64,000 nt of DNA from Nocardioides kongjuensis (GCF_013409625.1 NZ_JACCBF010000001.1:4777001-4841000); one strand, 5' to 3'. Counted from the first letter of the stretch, positions 1 through 8,828 are shown. Numbers and translations: made by a program. Notes: a model not told the origin generated them from the letters alone.

Positions 1-762
1 CCGGTCAACGTGACCGTGCCGGCGGTCGGGCCCGAGCGGGCGCACGAGATCGTGCTCGCCGGCGGCTGCCGGACCGCCAAGGTCAAGGTCGCCGAGCCCG
101 GACAGGTCCTCGCCGAGGAGGAGGCCCGGCTGGAGGCGGTCAGGGACGCGCTCGACACCCTCGGCCCCGGCGGCCGGATCCGCGTCGACGCCAACGGCGG
201 CTGGTCCGTCGACGAGGCGGTCGCCGCGATCGGCCGGCTGGACCGGGCTGCCGGCGGCCTGGAGTACGCCGAGCAGCCGGTCGCGTCCGTCGAGGACCTC
301 GCGCTCGTGCGGCGCCGGGTGTCCGTGCCGGTCGCGGCCGACGAGTCGATCCGCCGCGCCGAGGACCCCTACCGGGTGCGCGAGCTCGACGCGGCCGACA
401 TCGCGGTGCTCAAGGTGCAGCCGCTGGGCGGGGTCCGCGCGTGCCTGGAGATCGCCGAGCGGATCGGCCTGCCCGTCGTGGTCTCCAGCGCGCTGGAGAC
501 CTCCGTCGGGATCGCGGCCGGCGTCGCGCTCGCGGCCGCCCTGCCCGAGCTGCCGTACGCCTGCGGTCTCGCCACGGTGCAGCTGCTCACCGGCGACGTC
601 GTGGACGACTCGCTGCTGCCGGTCGGCGGTGCCCTGCCCGTCGTACGACCTGCGGTCGAGGCGGCGCGGCTCGACGCCCTCGCGGCCGCGCCGGAGCGGG
701 TGGCGCACTGGGAGGCCCGGCTCGCGCAGGTGCGGGCGGTGCGGAAGGATCAGCGTCCATGA
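1..762 (+). CDS. menC: o-Succinylbenzoate synthase MenC (5' end outside window)
   Basis: C-terminal 253 residues of an enolase-superfamily enzyme that dehydrates SHCHC to o-succinylbenzoate in menaquinone synthesis. The frame is open from base 1, so the true start lies upstream; the GTG at 10 is internal. Seen in local numbering: the KVK acid/base pair (27-29), metal ligand D63 in DANGGW, E88/E91 in EYAEQP, D114-E115 in ADES, and catalytic K138 in VLKVQPLGG. These are the usual MenC positions. Other muconate-cycloisomerase subgroup enzymes look similar, but the ATGA overlap with menD settles the call. The stop overlaps the menD start, so the two are probably translationally coupled. Confidence 0.93.
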   Translation, partial: PVNVTVPAVGPERAHEIVLAGGCRTAKVKVAEPGQVLAEEEARLEAVRDALDTLGPGGRIRVDANGGWSVDEAVAAIGRLDRAAGGLEYAEQPVASVEDLALVRRRVSVPVAADESIRRAEDPYRVRELDAADIAVLKVQPLGGVRACLEIAERIGLPVVVSSALETSVGIAAGVALAAALPELPYACGLATVQLLTGDVVDDSLLPVGGALPVVRPAVEAARLDALAAAPERVAHWEARLAQVRAVRKDQRP

Positions 763-2348
763 CGGACAGCTCGTTCGCGCTCGCGGACGCCCTCGTCGAC
801 CGGCTCCGGCGAGCCGGCGTGAGCGAGGTCGTGGTGGCGCCCGGGTCGCGCAACGCCCCGCTGGCGATGGCGCTGTGGGCAGCCGCGCAGGCCGGAGGGC
901 TCCGGCTGCACACGCGGATCGACGAGCGCACGGCCGGCTTCCTCGCGCTCGGCCTGACGAAGTCGGGCGCCCGGGCCGCCGTGCTGACCACCTCCGGCAC
1001 CGCCGTCGCCAACCTGCACCCGGCCGTCCTCGAGGCCGTGCACGCCGGCGTCGGCCTGGTCGTCGTCTCGGCCGACCGCCCTGCCCGCCTGCGCGGCACC
1101 GGCGCCAACCAGACCACCGACCAGGTCGGCATCTTCGGCGGCTTCGTGTCGACGTACGACATCGCCGCGGTCGCCGACCTCGCGGCCGTGCCCGTCCCGT
1201 GGGACAGCGTCGTCCACCTCAACCTCCAGCTCGACACCCCGCTCGTGCCGCCCGCGGCGCGCACCCCGTGCGAGCTGGCCGCGATCGAGCCGGAGTCGCG
1301 ACCGGAGCGCACGAGGCGCGGTCCCAGTCCGCTGCAGCCCGGCCCGCGGACGGTCGTGGTGGCGGGGGACGACGCGAGCCAGCGGGCGCGGCAGCTGGCC
1401 GAGACGGCCGGGTGGCCGCTGCTCGCCGAGCCGTCCAGCGGCTCGCGCACCGGCGACAACGCGCTGCGCACCTACCGCCTGCTGCTCGGCACCGACCTCG
1501 GGGCCCGCATCGAGCGGGTCGTGGTGTTCGGCCGGCCGACGCTGTCCCGGCCGGTGACCCGGCTCCTCGAGCGCGCGGACGTCGAGGTGCTCGTCGTGCC
1601 CGGCCCCGGTGTGTGGCCGGTGCGTCCCGACGGGTCCCGCACGATCGACGGGCCGACCTGGGCCGGCGACCAGCCGGACGACCCGGCCTGGCTCGACGCC
1701 TGGCGCACGGCGGACCGCGAGCTCGGCAGGCGCATCGACCAGCTGCTGGCCGAGCAGCCCGCACTGACGCCGTACGACGTCGCTGCGGTCACCCACGCCG
1801 CCCTCCCCGCCGGGGGCCTGCTCGTCGTCGGCGCCTCGAGCCCGATCCGCGACCTCGACATCATGGCCCGCCCGCCCTCGGTCGGCACCCACCGCAAGGT
1901 GATCGCGAACCGTGGTCTGGCCGGCATCGACGGCACCATCAGCACCGCGATCGGCGCCGCGCTGGGTCGGCCCGACGGCACGCGCAACCTTGCCCTGATG
2001 GGCGACCTGACCTTCCTGCACGACCAGACCGCGCTCGTGCTCGGACCCGACGAACCCCGCCCGGACCTGACGATCGTCGTACCGAACGACGACGGGGGCG
2101 CGATCTTCTCGATGCTCGAGCAGGGCGCCCCCGAGCACGCGGCGTCCTTCGAGCGGCTCTTCGGCACGCCGCACGGCCACGACCTCGCCAGCCTCTGCGC
2201 GGCCGCCCGGATCCCGCACCTGCGGGTCACCTCGCGCCCGGAGCTGGAGCAGGCGCTGGCCAGCCCCAACGGCGGCATCGAGGTCGTCGAGGCCGTCGTG
2301 TCCCGCGCAGGACGTCGTGACCTGGACCTGCGGATCCGGTGCCTCTAG
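759..2348 (+). CDS. menD: 2-succinyl-5-enolpyruvyl-6-hydroxy-3-cyclohexene-1-carboxylate synthase MenD
   Basis: Thiamine-diphosphate enzyme of 529 aa that joins isochorismate and 2-oxoglutarate in menaquinone synthesis. The N-terminus carries VVAPGSRNAPL and the HTRIDERTAGFLALG stretch, whose Glu activates ThDP. The C-terminal domain has a ThDP/Mg motif reading ALMGDLTFLHD followed by VVPNDDGGAIFS. Length is close to the family norm of about 550. The ATG at 759 is chosen because it overlaps the menC stop (ATGA) and begins the conserved MTDSSFALADALVDRL; the frame runs open far upstream, but that part lies inside menC. Its TAG stop shares bases with the stop of the convergent gene. Confidence 0.96.
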   Translation: MTDSSFALADALVDRLRRAGVSEVVVAPGSRNAPLAMALWAAAQAGGLRLHTRIDERTAGFLALGLTKSGARAAVLTTSGTAVANLHPAVLEAVHAGVGLVVVSADRPARLRGTGANQTTDQVGIFGGFVSTYDIAAVADLAAVPVPWDSVVHLNLQLDTPLVPPAARTPCELAAIEPESRPERTRRGPSPLQPGPRTVVVAGDDASQRARQLAETAGWPLLAEPSSGSRTGDNALRTYRLLLGTDLGARIERVVVFGRPTLSRPVTRLLERADVEVLVVPGPGVWPVRPDGSRTIDGPTWAGDQPDDPAWLDAWRTADRELGRRIDQLLAEQPALTPYDVAAVTHAALPAGGLLVVGASSPIRDLDIMARPPSVGTHRKVIANRGLAGIDGTISTAIGAALGRPDGTRNLALMGDLTFLHDQTALVLGPDEPRPDLTIVVPNDDGGAIFSMLEQGAPEHAASFERLFGTPHGHDLASLCAAARIPHLRVTSRPELEQALASPNGGIEVVEAVVSRAGRRDLDLRIRCL

Positions 2349-3469
2349 GCGATCCAGATCTCGCCGGTGTCCGGACCGCTCAGGGCGGGGCACCGGACGT
2401 CGGGCAGCACCTGGACGTCGAAGATCTCCTCGACGGCGGTGGTGAACTCGAAGGTCGCGACGGTCGTCCCGGTCGCCAGGTCGATGACGCCGAGGCCGCA
2501 CTTGAGCTGGTCGTGGTACTCCGCGAGGGGGACCTCGCCGAAGATGGCGGTCTCCCGGATCCGCGAGAGCCCGACGAACGCGAGGCCGTCGTGGATCGCG
2601 AGCCCGCGGGCGTAGCCGGGCAGGGCCGCGACGACGTCGCGGCGCCCGGAGGCGAGGTCGACGCGCTGCAGGTGACCCATCCCCGAGTTGAGGACGTAGA
2701 GGTGCCCGTCGTGCCACCGCGGCGAGTGCGGCATGACGATCCCAGTGGTCACCGGCTGGCCCGAGGCGACGTCGAGGACCATGCCGCTGGCCTTCGGCAA
2801 CCGGCGCCACCCGGTCGGCTCGTCGGTGGCGGCCATCAGGCTGACGTACGCCGGCCGGCCGTCGCGCAGCGCGAGCCCGTTGAGGTGGCACCGGTCCTCG
2901 GCGGCCAGCGAGGTGATGAACGGCGGGCGCCAGCGCGGTACGAAGTTGTGCTCCGCGCGCTCGGGAGCCGTGAGCCCGACGAGGCAGGAGAAGGCGGTGT
3001 TCACCATCCAGAGCTCGGGTGCGCCGTCCGCGTCGCGTCCCCAGACCATCTCGTGTCCCTGCACGGGGCCGGTGAAGGTCGAGCTGCGCGGCAGGTAGCA
3101 GCCGTCGTACCGCGCACCGGGGAGCCGGCGGGCGATGTCGGGGAAGGAGCGCAACGACCACACCTGGTTCTTCGAGCCCACCGTGAGGCCCGGGCCGGTG
3201 CGCCCGGCTGCACTGGGCGCGTCGGCCGGGTCCACCGCGACTCCCATCGCCCGGTCGAAGTGCCGGAAGGACAGGTTGACCCGCCCGTCGTCCACTCCGA
3301 CCGCGACCAGCTGGCCGGCCTGGTAGGTGGAGACCAGCAGCGAGCACCCGGCCTTCGTCAGGATCTCCGGCAAGGACGCGCTGTGGGTCCAGGACACCGG
3401 CGTACCGATGTCCTTCCCCGCGGGCCTGTCGCTCGCCGTGGCGTCCTCGATGTCCGCACTCGTGGGCAT
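2345..3469 (-). CDS. TIGR03032/DUF4915-type conserved protein, function unknown
   Basis: Protein of 374 aa resembling the TIGR03032 family, judged from stretches such as SLLVSTYQAGQLVAVG, GCYLPRSSTFTGPVQGHEM, VNTAFSCLVGL and FVPRWRPPFIT. The family probably forms a beta-propeller; no enzymatic activity is established that I know of. No signal peptide is seen, so it is likely cytoplasmic. The ATG at 3469 is preferred because an open extension to 4321 lies wholly inside the neighbouring gene. It sits 23 bp after the ELW-repeat gene on the same strand, so the two may be co-transcribed. Its stop codon overlaps that of menD. Confidence 0.75.
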   Translation of the reverse strand: MPTSADIEDATASDRPAGKDIGTPVSWTHSASLPEILTKAGCSLLVSTYQAGQLVAVGVDDGRVNLSFRHFDRAMGVAVDPADAPSAAGRTGPGLTVGSKNQVWSLRSFPDIARRLPGARYDGCYLPRSSTFTGPVQGHEMVWGRDADGAPELWMVNTAFSCLVGLTAPERAEHNFVPRWRPPFITSLAAEDRCHLNGLALRDGRPAYVSLMAATDEPTGWRRLPKASGMVLDVASGQPVTTGIVMPHSPRWHDGHLYVLNSGMGHLQRVDLASGRRDVVAALPGYARGLAIHDGLAFVGLSRIRETAIFGEVPLAEYHDQLKCGLGVIDLATGTTVATFEFTTAVEEIFDVQVLPDVRCPALSGPDTGEIWIA

Positions 3470-3492
3470 GGCAGAGTGTTGCACCGGTCCCG

Positions 3493-5403
3493 TCAGCTGC
3501 AGGACGCGGCCTGGTTGGCGGCGGCGGCCGCGGCGGCCGCCTTGGCCTTCTTGAGCTTGGCCTTGGCCTTCTTGATCTTGGCCGCGTTGTGCGACTTCTT
3601 GGCCTTCTTGAGCTTGGCCTTGGCCTTGGTCACCTTTGCGGCGGCATCGGCGGACGCGGTGGTCGCCGGTGCGCAGGCCGGGTTCACGGCTGGGGCACCG
3701 CCGGTCCCGCCCGTGCCGCCGGTCCCGCCGGTCCCGCCGGTCCCGCCCGTGCCGGGGTCGGCGATCCCGCGCACCCACAGCTCGCGTCCGTGCGCGGCGT
3801 CGGATCCGGTGAAGAACAACGCCGTGCCGACCGCGGCGAACCCGTTGGGCGAGGAGGAGTTCGGGTAGGTCTCGGTGTGACCGTCGTAGGTGTAGGTGTA
3901 CGTGCCGGGGTAGAGGTCCTGGACCAGTGCCGTGCCGCCGGCAGTGCCGTCGGACGACCACAGCTCGCCACCGTGGTCCGGGTCGTAGCCCCGGAAGAAG
4001 AGCGTGCTGCCGATCATCGCGCCGGCGCCGGAGGAGTGGGAGTACGAGTACGTGCCGCTCCCCGCTCCCGGGTTGATGTCCTTGACCAGGACGGTGCCGG
4101 CCGCGGTGCCGTTGGACCTCCACAGCTCGCGGCCGTGGGCGTCGTCGCGTGCGGAGAAGTAGAAGGTCGCACCCGCGGAGGCCAGACCGTGCGGGTCGGA
4201 CTGGTTCGTGTACGTGTCGGTGTGCTCGACGCCCTCGTCGTCGGTGTAGGTGTAGGTGGTGGTCCCGGGGTAGATGTCCTTGACCAGCGTGGTGCCCACC
4301 GCGGTGCCGTCGGACTTCCACAGCTCACGGCCGTTGGTCCCGTTGTCGGCCGAGAAGAACAGCGTGTTGCCGATGGCGGACACTGGCCGTGGGCCGGCGC
4401 TGTTGGGGTAGGTGAAGGTCTCGGTGTGCTCGACGCCCTCGTCGTCGGTCCAGGTCTCCGTGTAGCTGTAGGTCCCGGGATAGATGTCCTTCACGAACGC
4501 GGTGCCGCCGGCCGTGCCGTCGGACTTCCACAGCTCGCGACCGGTCGTCTCGTCCCAGCTCGAGAAGAAGAGCGTGGTGCCTGCGGCGGAGAAGTCGGCC
4601 AGGCTGGAGCCGTTGGGCCAGGTGTAGGTGTGCTCGACGCCCTCGTCGTCGGTGTAGGTGGAGGTGCTGGTCCCAGGGGTGATGTCCTTGAGCAGCACGG
4701 TCCCGGCGGTCGTGCCGTCGGACCTCCACAGCTCCTGGCCGTGGTCGGCGTCGTTCGCGGCGAAGTAGAGGGTCCCGCTGGCAACCGCGAATTCGTTGCC
4801 GTACGAGCCGTAGTACTCGCCATAGCCGTAGGACGAGCCAGCCGGCCCCGGGTTGATGTCCTTGACCAGCACCGTGCCTGCCGGGGTGCCGTCCGTCTTC
4901 CAGACCTCGCGGCCGTGGTCCGGGTCGTAGGCGGAGAAGAAGACGCTGCCGCCGAGCGCCACGAAACCGCTGGGCCCGGAGCTGTTGGGCTCGGTGTAGG
5001 TGTGCACGACACCGCCGTCGTCGGTGTAGGTGTCGGTGTAGGAACCCGGGTAGATGTCCTTGACCAGCACCGTGCCGGCGGACGTGCCGTCCGACTTCCA
5101 CAGCTCGGTCCCGCCGCCGTCGGTGGAGGCGGCGAAGAAGACGGTGTTGCCGAGGACGGCCTTGTCGCCCGGGTAGCTGCTGTCGGTGCCGGGCCGGATG
5201 TCGGCGACGACGTGGGGGTCGGTCGAGGCGGCGAGGGCGGGCGCCATGCCGAGCCCGGACAGGCCGAGAGCGGTCACCGCGACAGCAGCGCCTGACCGGG
5301 CGCTGGCCTGGCGGAGGCGGCGGCGGCGCTGCTTGCGCTCGGCCTTCTGCGCTGCCCGGCGCTGGATCGACTTCTCGCGTGCCTGACGCTGCCCCATGCT
5401 CAT
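3493..5403 (-). CDS. Secreted ELWxxDGTxxGT-repeat beta-propeller protein
   Basis: About 636 aa. The basic N-terminus (RRAAQKAERKQRRRR) is followed by a hydrophobic stretch ending APALA, a signal peptide. Seven repeats carry the ELWxxDGTxxGT core, each followed by a VKDIxPG-like strand, plus an eighth degenerate copy (ELWVRG); these are probably propeller blades. Between blades lie Thr/Tyr/Asp-rich loops such as TYTDDEGVEHTYT. A Gly-Thr-Gly linker (GGTGG repeats) then leads to a Lys/Ala-rich helix (KAKAKLKKAKK) and a terminal SCS. The repeat type occurs in secreted bacterial proteins of unknown role. Start uncertain: ATG at 5403 or 5397, or GTG at 5430; none has a clear ribosome-binding site. 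Confidence 0.8.
   Translation of the reverse strand: MSMGQRQAREKSIQRRAAQKAERKQRRRRLRQASARSGAAVAVTALGLSGLGMAPALAASTDPHVVADIRPGTDSSYPGDKAVLGNTVFFAASTDGGGTELWKSDGTSAGTVLVKDIYPGSYTDTYTDDGGVVHTYTEPNSSGPSGFVALGGSVFFSAYDPDHGREVWKTDGTPAGTVLVKDINPGPAGSSYGYGEYYGSYGNEFAVASGTLYFAANDADHGQELWRSDGTTAGTVLLKDITPGTSTSTYTDDEGVEHTYTWPNGSSLADFSAAGTTLFFSSWDETTGRELWKSDGTAGGTAFVKDIYPGTYSYTETWTDDEGVEHTETFTYPNSAGPRPVSAIGNTLFFSADNGTNGRELWKSDGTAVGTTLVKDIYPGTTTYTYTDDEGVEHTDTYTNQSDPHGLASAGATFYFSARDDAHGRELWRSNGTAAGTVLVKDINPGAGSGTYSYSHSSGAGAMIGSTLFFRGYDPDHGGELWSSDGTAGGTALVQDLYPGTYTYTYDGHTETYPNSSSPNGFAAVGTALFFTGSDAAHGRELWVRGIADPGTGGTGGTGGTGGTGGTGGAPAVNPACAPATTASADAAAKVTKAKAKLKKAKKSHNAAKIKKAKAKLKKAKAAAAAAAANQAASCS
4220..4653. 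repeat. 26-bp identical copies at an exact 204-bp spacing inside the ELW gene
   Basis: An identical 26-base segment (starting GTGTGCTCGACG on the plus strand) occurs at 4220-4245, 4424-4449 and 4628-4653. Starts are exactly 204 bp apart, or 68 codons, one propeller blade. It encodes the DDEGVEHT loop on the minus strand. A divergent fourth loop (DDGGVVHT) lies near 5015. The loops are more alike than the blades around them, which suggests recent duplication or gene conversion. Confidence 0.85.
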
Positions 5404-5482
5404 GCGGGCGAAGGTAGTGATGCCGCGCACGGGCAGGACGAAAGTCCCGGAAATCTTTACCTGTGGCGGCGTTCCGGTCTAG

Positions 5483-6160
5483 TCAGGATCCGCATCGGTG
5501 GCTCAGGAAGTCCACGAGGGCCGGCGCGAACCGCGCGTAGACGTCCTCCGTGAGCTGCTCGATCCGGTCCTTGTCCTCGGCTTCGAGGGGGCCCTCCCGG
5601 CCGTCCGTGCCGACGACCTGACCGACGCGGCGGTAGTAGCTGCGCAGGCCCTCGACGTCCTGCGCAAGCGCCGGTGGGGGTGAGATCTCGCGCAGCAGCT
5701 GCAGGTTGGCACCGACCTGGTGCCGGACCTCCGTCGTGGTCGCGTCATCCGTGACCGGCGACAGCGGAGCGCGCTGTGAGCCACCCCAGCACGCCACGCC
5801 ACTCGGTTCGGCCGCTCCTGGGGCCCTGCCACCCTGGCCGGATCGGCCGCCGTTGCCCCGGGCCTTTCCGGGGCCGCGGCCGTCGGCCGGTCCGCCCGCG
5901 CTGTTGGTCGGGGTGCCAGTCGGCGTGCCGGTCGGGGTGCCGGCGGGGGCATCGGTCCCGGACGCCTGCGGGCCGGGTGTCGTGCCCGACAGCCCTTCGC
6001 TCGGCCCCGCCGTCGGCGTGGACGTGACGTCCGAGGTCGACCGAGCGGTCGACGTCGCGTCGGTGTCGTCACGCTGGAGCACCCAGGCCAGCGCGCCCAC
6101 GGCGACCAGGACGACGATCGCGGCGGCGATCCAGCGGCGGTTCGGTCGGAGCGTGGGCAT
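5483..6160 (-). CDS. Membrane-anchored protein with Pro/Thr/Gly-rich stalk, unknown function
   Basis: Protein of 225 aa starting MPTLRPNRR with one transmembrane helix (AAAIVVLVAVGALAWVL, about residues 11-28). A low-complexity Ser/Thr/Pro/Gly stalk follows, including a threefold GTPT repeat. The C-terminal domain of about 110 residues begins GVACWGGSQRAP and is predicted helical (VRHQVGANLQLLREI, LRSYYRRVGQVV), ending in FLSHRCGS. The two Cys residues could pair outside the membrane. I do not recognise the domain. An in-frame extension to an upstream ATG (MADSRIRVR) is less likely because it would bury the transmembrane helix. It is the most upstream of three consecutive minus-strand genes. 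Confidence 0.7.
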   Translation of the reverse strand: MPTLRPNRRWIAAAIVVLVAVGALAWVLQRDDTDATSTARSTSDVTSTPTAGPSEGLSGTTPGPQASGTDAPAGTPTGTPTGTPTNSAGGPADGRGPGKARGNGGRSGQGGRAPGAAEPSGVACWGGSQRAPLSPVTDDATTTEVRHQVGANLQLLREISPPPALAQDVEGLRSYYRRVGQVVGTDGREGPLEAEDKDRIEQLTEDVYARFAPALVDFLSHRCGS

Positions 6161-6301
6161 GCCCGGGATCGTAGGTGCGGCGTGCCGGACGCGAACTCGA
6201 ATCCGCGAATCCGCCATGTTCCTGGTGACGGGAATCCGCGCGTGGCCCCCTAGGTTGGGCGTGCAAGCCGTGCGACCAGCCACCCAGACAAGGACGGACC
6301 C

Positions 6302-8167
6302 GTGGAGATCGCCTTCCTGCTCGTCGCCATCGCGGCCACGGTGCTCGCCGTGACCGCGATCTCGGAGCACGTCGAGGTCCCGGCACCGCTCACGCTGGTC
6401 GTGGTCGGCGTCGCGGCGTCGTACGTCCCGGGTGTGCCGGAGCTGCGCCTCGAGCCCGAGGTGGTGCTGCTCGGCCTGCTCCCGCCGCTGCTCTACTCCG
6501 CCGCGGTCAACACCTCGCTCGTCGACTTCAACGCCAACCGACGCCCCATCCTGCTGCTGTCCGTGGGCCTGGTCGCCTTCACGACCTTCGGTGTCGCGGC
6601 GGTCATCCGCATGGTCATCCCGGAGGTGGAGTGGCCGCTGGCGCTCGCCATCGGCGCGGTCGTCGCGCCGCCCGACGCCGTCGCCGCGACCGCGATCGGC
6701 CGTCGGATCGGCCTGCCGCGGCGGATCGTCACGATCCTCGAGGGTGAGTCGCTGTTCAACGACGCCAGCGCGCTGGTGGCGTTGCGGGCGGCCGTCACCG
6801 CCATCGGTACGACGGTCACCGCCTGGCAGGTCGGCCGCGACTTCGTCATCGCGGCCGGGGGCGGCGTGGCCGTCGGCGCGCTGACCTTCGTGGCCGTGGG
6901 CTTCCTGCGCAAGAAGGTCACCGACCCCCTGATGGACACCGCCATCTCGCTGGTGATCCCGTTCGCGGCGTACATCGTGGCCGAGAAGATCCACGCCTCC
7001 GGCGTGGTCGCGGTCGTGGTGGCCGGCCTGGCGCTCGGGCACGTCGCGCCGGTCCTGCAGACCGCGCAGTCGCGGATCGCGGAGCGGATGAACTGGCGCA
7101 CGATCGCCTACGTCCTGGAGAACACCGTCTTCCTCCTCATCGGCCTGCAGGCCGACTGGCTGCTCAACGAGGTCGGCAAGAGCGAGTTCGGGGTCGGGAC
7201 CGTCGCGGCTGCCTGCGCCGCCGCCTTCGTCGCCGTCGTCGTGCTGCGGATGGTGTGGGTCTTCGCCGGTCAGGCGCTGCTCTTCCGCCACGGCCCCGAC
7301 CCGGTGACCGGGGAGCAGCGCTCGTGGCGCTACTCGTTCCTCATCGGCTGGGCCGGCATGCGCGGCGTGGTCACCCTGGCCGCGGCGTTCACGGTCCCCG
7401 AGCACACGGCCCACCGGGAGGTGCTGCTCATCGTGGCCTTCACCGTCGTGGCCGGCACCCTGCTGGGCCAGGGGCTGACGCTGCCGATGATCGCCCGCAG
7501 GCTGCACGTGCCCTCGCCCGACCCGCACGACGACGCCCTCGCCCGGGCGACCCTGCTGCAGCAGGCCGCGAAGGCCGGCATCCACCGGCTCGACGAGCTG
7601 GCCGCCGACTGCGACGACCCCCACCAGGTCCGAGCCCTGATCGTCCAGCGGATCGAGCAGCGCAACTTCGCCGCCTGGGAGCGGCTCGGCACCACCGCGG
7701 GCGAGGAGAGCCCGAGCGACCTCTACTCCCGCTGGCGCGGCGAGATGATCGAGGCCGAGCGCCGCCGGGTCCTCGAGATCCGGTCCACCGGGTCGGTGCC
7801 CTCGGAGATCGTCAGCGAGGTGCTCGCGATGCTCGACGTCGAGGAGTCGATGCTCGACGCGGCCGAGGCCGCCCGTGCCGACCTGCGCGACACCAGCCGC
7901 GTCCAGCGCTACGACGGGTGCGAGCACCTCGCGCACGCCCCGCTCCTCGACCCGCCCGACGAGCCGGCCTGTGCCGCGTGCCTCGCCGAGGGCACCCGCT
8001 GGGTCGCGCTGCGGATGTGCCTGTCCTGCGGCCAGGTCGGCTGCTGCGACTCCTCCCCGAGCCGGCACGCGACCGCCCACTTCCGCTCCACCCAGCACCC
8101 CGTCATGCGCTCGGTCGAGCCGGACGAGGACTGGCGCTGGTGCTACGTCCACCACCAGACCGGCTGA
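6302..8167 (+). CDS. CPA1-family Na+/H+ antiporter with C-terminal UBP-type zinc finger
   Basis: Protein of 621 aa. Residues 1 to about 410 form a 12-helix CPA1 (NhaP-like) exchanger. VAPPDAVAATAIGRRIGLPRR carries the conserved Asp pair region, followed by LEGESLFNDASALVAL, both typical of the family. A cytoplasmic helical region follows. The last 85 residues hold a UBP zinc finger: C-x-H near YDGCEHL, CAAC, CLSCGQVGCC and H-x5-HF (HATAHF). In eukaryotes this fold binds the free C-terminus of ubiquitin; in bacteria its ligand is unknown. The start is GTG at 6302 (VEIAFLLVA). No strong ribosome-binding site is seen. Confidence 0.9.
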   Translation: MEIAFLLVAIAATVLAVTAISEHVEVPAPLTLVVVGVAASYVPGVPELRLEPEVVLLGLLPPLLYSAAVNTSLVDFNANRRPILLLSVGLVAFTTFGVAAVIRMVIPEVEWPLALAIGAVVAPPDAVAATAIGRRIGLPRRIVTILEGESLFNDASALVALRAAVTAIGTTVTAWQVGRDFVIAAGGGVAVGALTFVAVGFLRKKVTDPLMDTAISLVIPFAAYIVAEKIHASGVVAVVVAGLALGHVAPVLQTAQSRIAERMNWRTIAYVLENTVFLLIGLQADWLLNEVGKSEFGVGTVAAACAAAFVAVVVLRMVWVFAGQALLFRHGPDPVTGEQRSWRYSFLIGWAGMRGVVTLAAAFTVPEHTAHREVLLIVAFTVVAGTLLGQGLTLPMIARRLHVPSPDPHDDALARATLLQQAAKAGIHRLDELAADCDDPHQVRALIVQRIEQRNFAAWERLGTTAGEESPSDLYSRWRGEMIEAERRRVLEIRSTGSVPSEIVSEVLAMLDVEESMLDAAEAARADLRDTSRVQRYDGCEHLAHAPLLDPPDEPACAACLAEGTRWVALRMCLSCGQVGCCDSSPSRHATAHFRSTQHPVMRSVEPDEDWRWCYVHHQTG

Positions 8168-8189
8168 GCCGCAGGACTACCGTGGCGCC

Positions 8190-8828
8190 ATGCGCCTCAC
8201 CAAGTTCGGCCACTCCGCGGTCCGGCTCGAGCACGCCGGCACGACGCTCGTCCTCGACCCCGGTTCCTGGAGCCAGCGCGAGTGCGTCGAAGGCGTCGAC
8301 GCGGTGCTCATCACCCACGAGCACCCCGACCACTACGCCCCCGAGCACCTGCGTGCGACGGATGCGCCGATCTTCACCATCGACGCGGTCGCGGCCCAGA
8401 TCCGTGAGCACGCGCCCGACCTGCTCGAGCGGGTCACCGTGGTCGCGCCCGACGAGACCTGGACCATCGGCGACATCGCGGTTCGTGCCGTGGGGGAGCT
8501 GCACGCGGTGATCCACCCCGAGCTGCCGCGCTTCCACAACAGCGGCTACCTGCTGACCGCGGGGGAGAGCACCGTCTTCCACCCGGGCGACGCGCTGACC
8601 CCGCCGGGCGTGCCGGTCGACGTGCTCCTGGCGCCCGTGTGCGCGCCCTGGATGCGGGTGTCCGAGGGGGTCGACTTCGCGCGCGAGGTCGGCGCGGCCC
8701 GTAACGTCGCGATCCACGACCGGGTGTTCTCCGCCGAAGGGCTCGGCGTCGCCGACGCGCAGTTCGGCCGCTTCCTGGAGGCCGCCGGCCAGGAGTACGC
8801 GCGACTGGCCGACGGCACCGACCTCTGA
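8190..8828 (+). CDS. MBL-fold metal-dependent hydrolase, UlaG-like
   Basis: Protein of 212 aa of the metallo-beta-lactamase fold, in the short L-ascorbate-6-phosphate-lactonase-like (UlaG) group. The metal motif is intact: ITHEHPDHYAPEH (HxHxDH), with GELHAVIHP, FHPGDAL and the final AIHD. The N-terminal MRLTKFGHSAVRLEHAG is typical of such hydrolases. The substrate cannot be told from sequence. The ATG at 8190 lies 22 bp after the antiporter stop, so both may sit on one transcript. Confidence 0.88.
   Translation: MRLTKFGHSAVRLEHAGTTLVLDPGSWSQRECVEGVDAVLITHEHPDHYAPEHLRATDAPIFTIDAVAAQIREHAPDLLERVTVVAPDETWTIGDIAVRAVGELHAVIHPELPRFHNSGYLLTAGESTVFHPGDALTPPGVPVDVLLAPVCAPWMRVSEGVDFAREVGAARNVAIHDRVFSAEGLGVADAQFGRFLEAAGQEYARLADGTDL

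Noticed and set aside
750..3347. Long minus-strand frame opposite menD
   Set aside because: Arises from the high GC third positions of menD and its neighbour; composition is Arg/Gly/Ala/Pro noise without domains.
3700..3760. Short tandem GGT/GCC repeats, checked as a possible CRISPR or minisatellite
   Set aside because: They encode the Gly-Gly-Thr linker in frame; there are no spacers.
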